The notes under the pieces were generated by a model. That model was not told the origin of the DNA and ran no database searches. It worked only from the letters and a program-made list of their open reading frames with translations. Positions 6,447-6,654 of a DNA stretch of 6,654 bases are shown in pieces. Origin of the DNA: Spirochaetaceae bacterium (lineage in GTDB: Bacteria; Spirochaetota; Spirochaetia; Treponematales; Breznakiellaceae). Numbering within the stretch: the first letter of the stretch is position 1; every line of letters begins with the position of its first letter. Location: assembly GCA_031256815.1 (NCBI GenBank), contig JAIRPU010000011.1:1-6654 (forward strand), given 5' to 3'. Position numbers and translations under genes: made by a program.

Positions 6447-6654
6447 ATGAACCGGCGCGGCCATTGCCGCTGGCCCGCGTGCGCGGCCTTGTTGCCAGCC
6501 CGCTTCGCGACATTGTTGCCAGCCGCGGCCTGCGTAAACGCAGGCCGGGGAAGTACTGGGCGCGCCCGCGCACAGCGGGCGGCGCGGGGGAAAACGCCCC
6601 ACGAAACCGCATTGCGGTTTCGTGGGCTGCCGGTGGAGGCCGCCTGCGGCAGTG
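6447..6654 (+). CDS. Doubtful small open frame running off the right edge
   Basis: AGGGG at 6436-6440 precedes two consecutive ATG codons (6444 and 6447); the second has the better spacing of 6 bases. The frame then stays open for about 69 codons to the window edge, giving an Ala/Arg-rich, low-complexity product (MNRRGHCRWPACAALLPARF at its start) that matches no family I recognise. The 24-base repeat at 6481-6528 is in frame and yields two 8-residue units (ALLPARFA, TLLPAAAC). Against a real gene: DNA of about 74% G+C rarely contains stop codons, the opposite strand is also open, and hairpins fill the region. An alternative is that the AGGGG and ATG belong to a gene whose body has been displaced or interrupted by the GC-rich element. 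Confidence 0.15.
   Translation, partial: MNRRGHCRWPACAALLPARFATLLPAAACVNAGRGSTGRARAQRAARGKTPHETALRFRGLPVEAACGS
6481..6528. repeat. Two tandem copies of a 24-base repeat
   Basis: Copies at 6481-6504 and 6505-6528. The first 20 bases agree at 17 positions, with an identical 12-base core TTGTTGCCAGCC at 6489-6500 and 6513-6524. A third, more decayed copy may lie just upstream (6455-6480), sharing GCGCGGCC and a related GCC/GGCC-rich stretch. The period of 24 preserves any reading frame. Two copies with no spacers do not make a CRISPR array. Confidence 0.7.
6526..6547. repeat. Perfect 9-bp inverted repeat, TAAA loop
   Basis: CGGCCTGCG (6526-6534) pairs completely with CGCAGGCCG (6539-6547) across the 4-base loop TAAA. 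No T-run follows on either strand, so it does not look like an intrinsic terminator. It is the first of a string of hairpins in this element. Confidence 0.75.
6563..6581. repeat. Perfect 7-bp inverted repeat, 5-base loop
   Basis: CGCCCGC (6563-6569) pairs with GCGGGCG (6575-6581) around GCACA. No T-run follows. Bases 6577-6581 could instead pair with CGCCC at 6595-6599, so in RNA this hairpin and an alternative fold would compete. Confidence 0.6.
6598..6626. repeat. Perfect 13-bp inverted repeat, ATT loop
   Basis: CCCACGAAACCGC (6598-6610) pairs with GCGGTTTCGTGGG (6614-6626) without a mismatch, around a 3-base loop. This is the strongest hairpin in the window. On the + strand it is followed by CTGCCGG, not by T residues. 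On the - strand it is followed by GCGTTTTCC, a weak four-T run, so it could be a poor terminator for a gene to the right on the - strand. The absence of a proper T-tract favours a palindromic repeat. Confidence 0.8.
6627..6652. repeat. Hairpin at the right edge with alternative pairings
   Basis: CTGCCG (6627-6632) can pair with CGGCAG (6647-6652); alternatively GCCGC (6639-6643) pairs with GCGGC (6646-6650) within the same stretch, though a 2-base loop is tight. It abuts the 13-bp hairpin with no gap, so the two would stack. The element is truncated by the window edge here. Confidence 0.45.

Larger units (their letters stand above)
6451..6654. repeat. GC-rich, hairpin-dense element downstream of thiI
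   Basis: About 150 of 204 bases are G or C (74%), with an abrupt boundary at about 6451 against the AT-rich end of thiI. It holds at least four perfect or near-perfect hairpins in a row (6526-6547, 6563-6581, 6598-6626, 6627-6652), a 24-base tandem duplication (6481-6528), and a second direct repeat GCGCGGCC (6455-6462 and 6481-6488). A 15-base stretch matches the left flank in inverted orientation. The combination is typical of dispersed intergenic palindromic repeats (REP/BIME-like elements); a structured RNA or a decayed insertion is also possible. It continues beyond the window. Confidence 0.5.

Noticed and set aside
6481..6528. CRISPR-like repeats
   Set aside because: Only two adjacent, diverged copies, with no unique spacers between them.
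6342..6612. Two overlapping - strand open frames (86 and 71 codons) across the end of thiI and the GC-rich flank
   Set aside because: Arg/Ala/Pro-rich low-complexity products, no family resemblance, and open frames are expected in such GC-rich DNA.

Overview
The window comes from a spirochaete, most likely a Treponema-type bacterium. The RNA polymerase beta' protein reads like the treponemal version, both near its start (WSYGEVKKPETINYR) and after the trigger loop (ISEENRTSLKYPAYIHDV). The middle protein also ends in a LysM domain of the style common in treponemes (LIYEANKQKIPDPNNPNLIE). This assignment is from recognition of the proteins, not from a search. The genes are moderate in GC, while both ends of the window are very GC-rich: about 76% over bases 1-50 and about 74% over 6451-6654 by hand count.

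Layout. Bases 1-56 are a GC-rich stretch without a recognisable gene. Bases 57-187 are AT-richer and carry a credible promoter just before rpoC. Three genes follow on the + strand: rpoC (188-4552), a secreted LysM protein (4549-5295) and thiI (5292-6431). Each junction is a 4-base ATGA overlap, so the three look like one translationally coupled operon. Bases 6432-6450 are a short AT-rich stretch with a ribosome-binding-like AGGGG and an ATGATG. From 6451 to the right edge the DNA is GC-rich and full of hairpins, with a 24-base tandem repeat. It stays open in one reading frame, but no protein family is recognisable.

How the genes fit together. RpoC is the catalytic subunit of RNA polymerase, ThiI makes 4-thiouridine in tRNA, and the LysM protein should sit in the periplasm and bind peptidoglycan. 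They share no obvious pathway. The likely common thread is that all are wanted during growth and are driven by the rpoC promoter. The neighbourhood is unusual: rpoB does not end in the 187 bases before rpoC, and rpsL/rpsG do not follow it, although that order (rpoB-rpoC-rpsL-rpsG) is usual in bacteria including Treponema pallidum.

No new defence, mobile or metabolic system is evident in the coding part. The most open question is the GC-rich, hairpin-rich DNA at both ends. The two ends share a 15-base motif (14 of 15 identical) in opposite orientation, which suggests a dispersed repeat family that has inserted around this operon.
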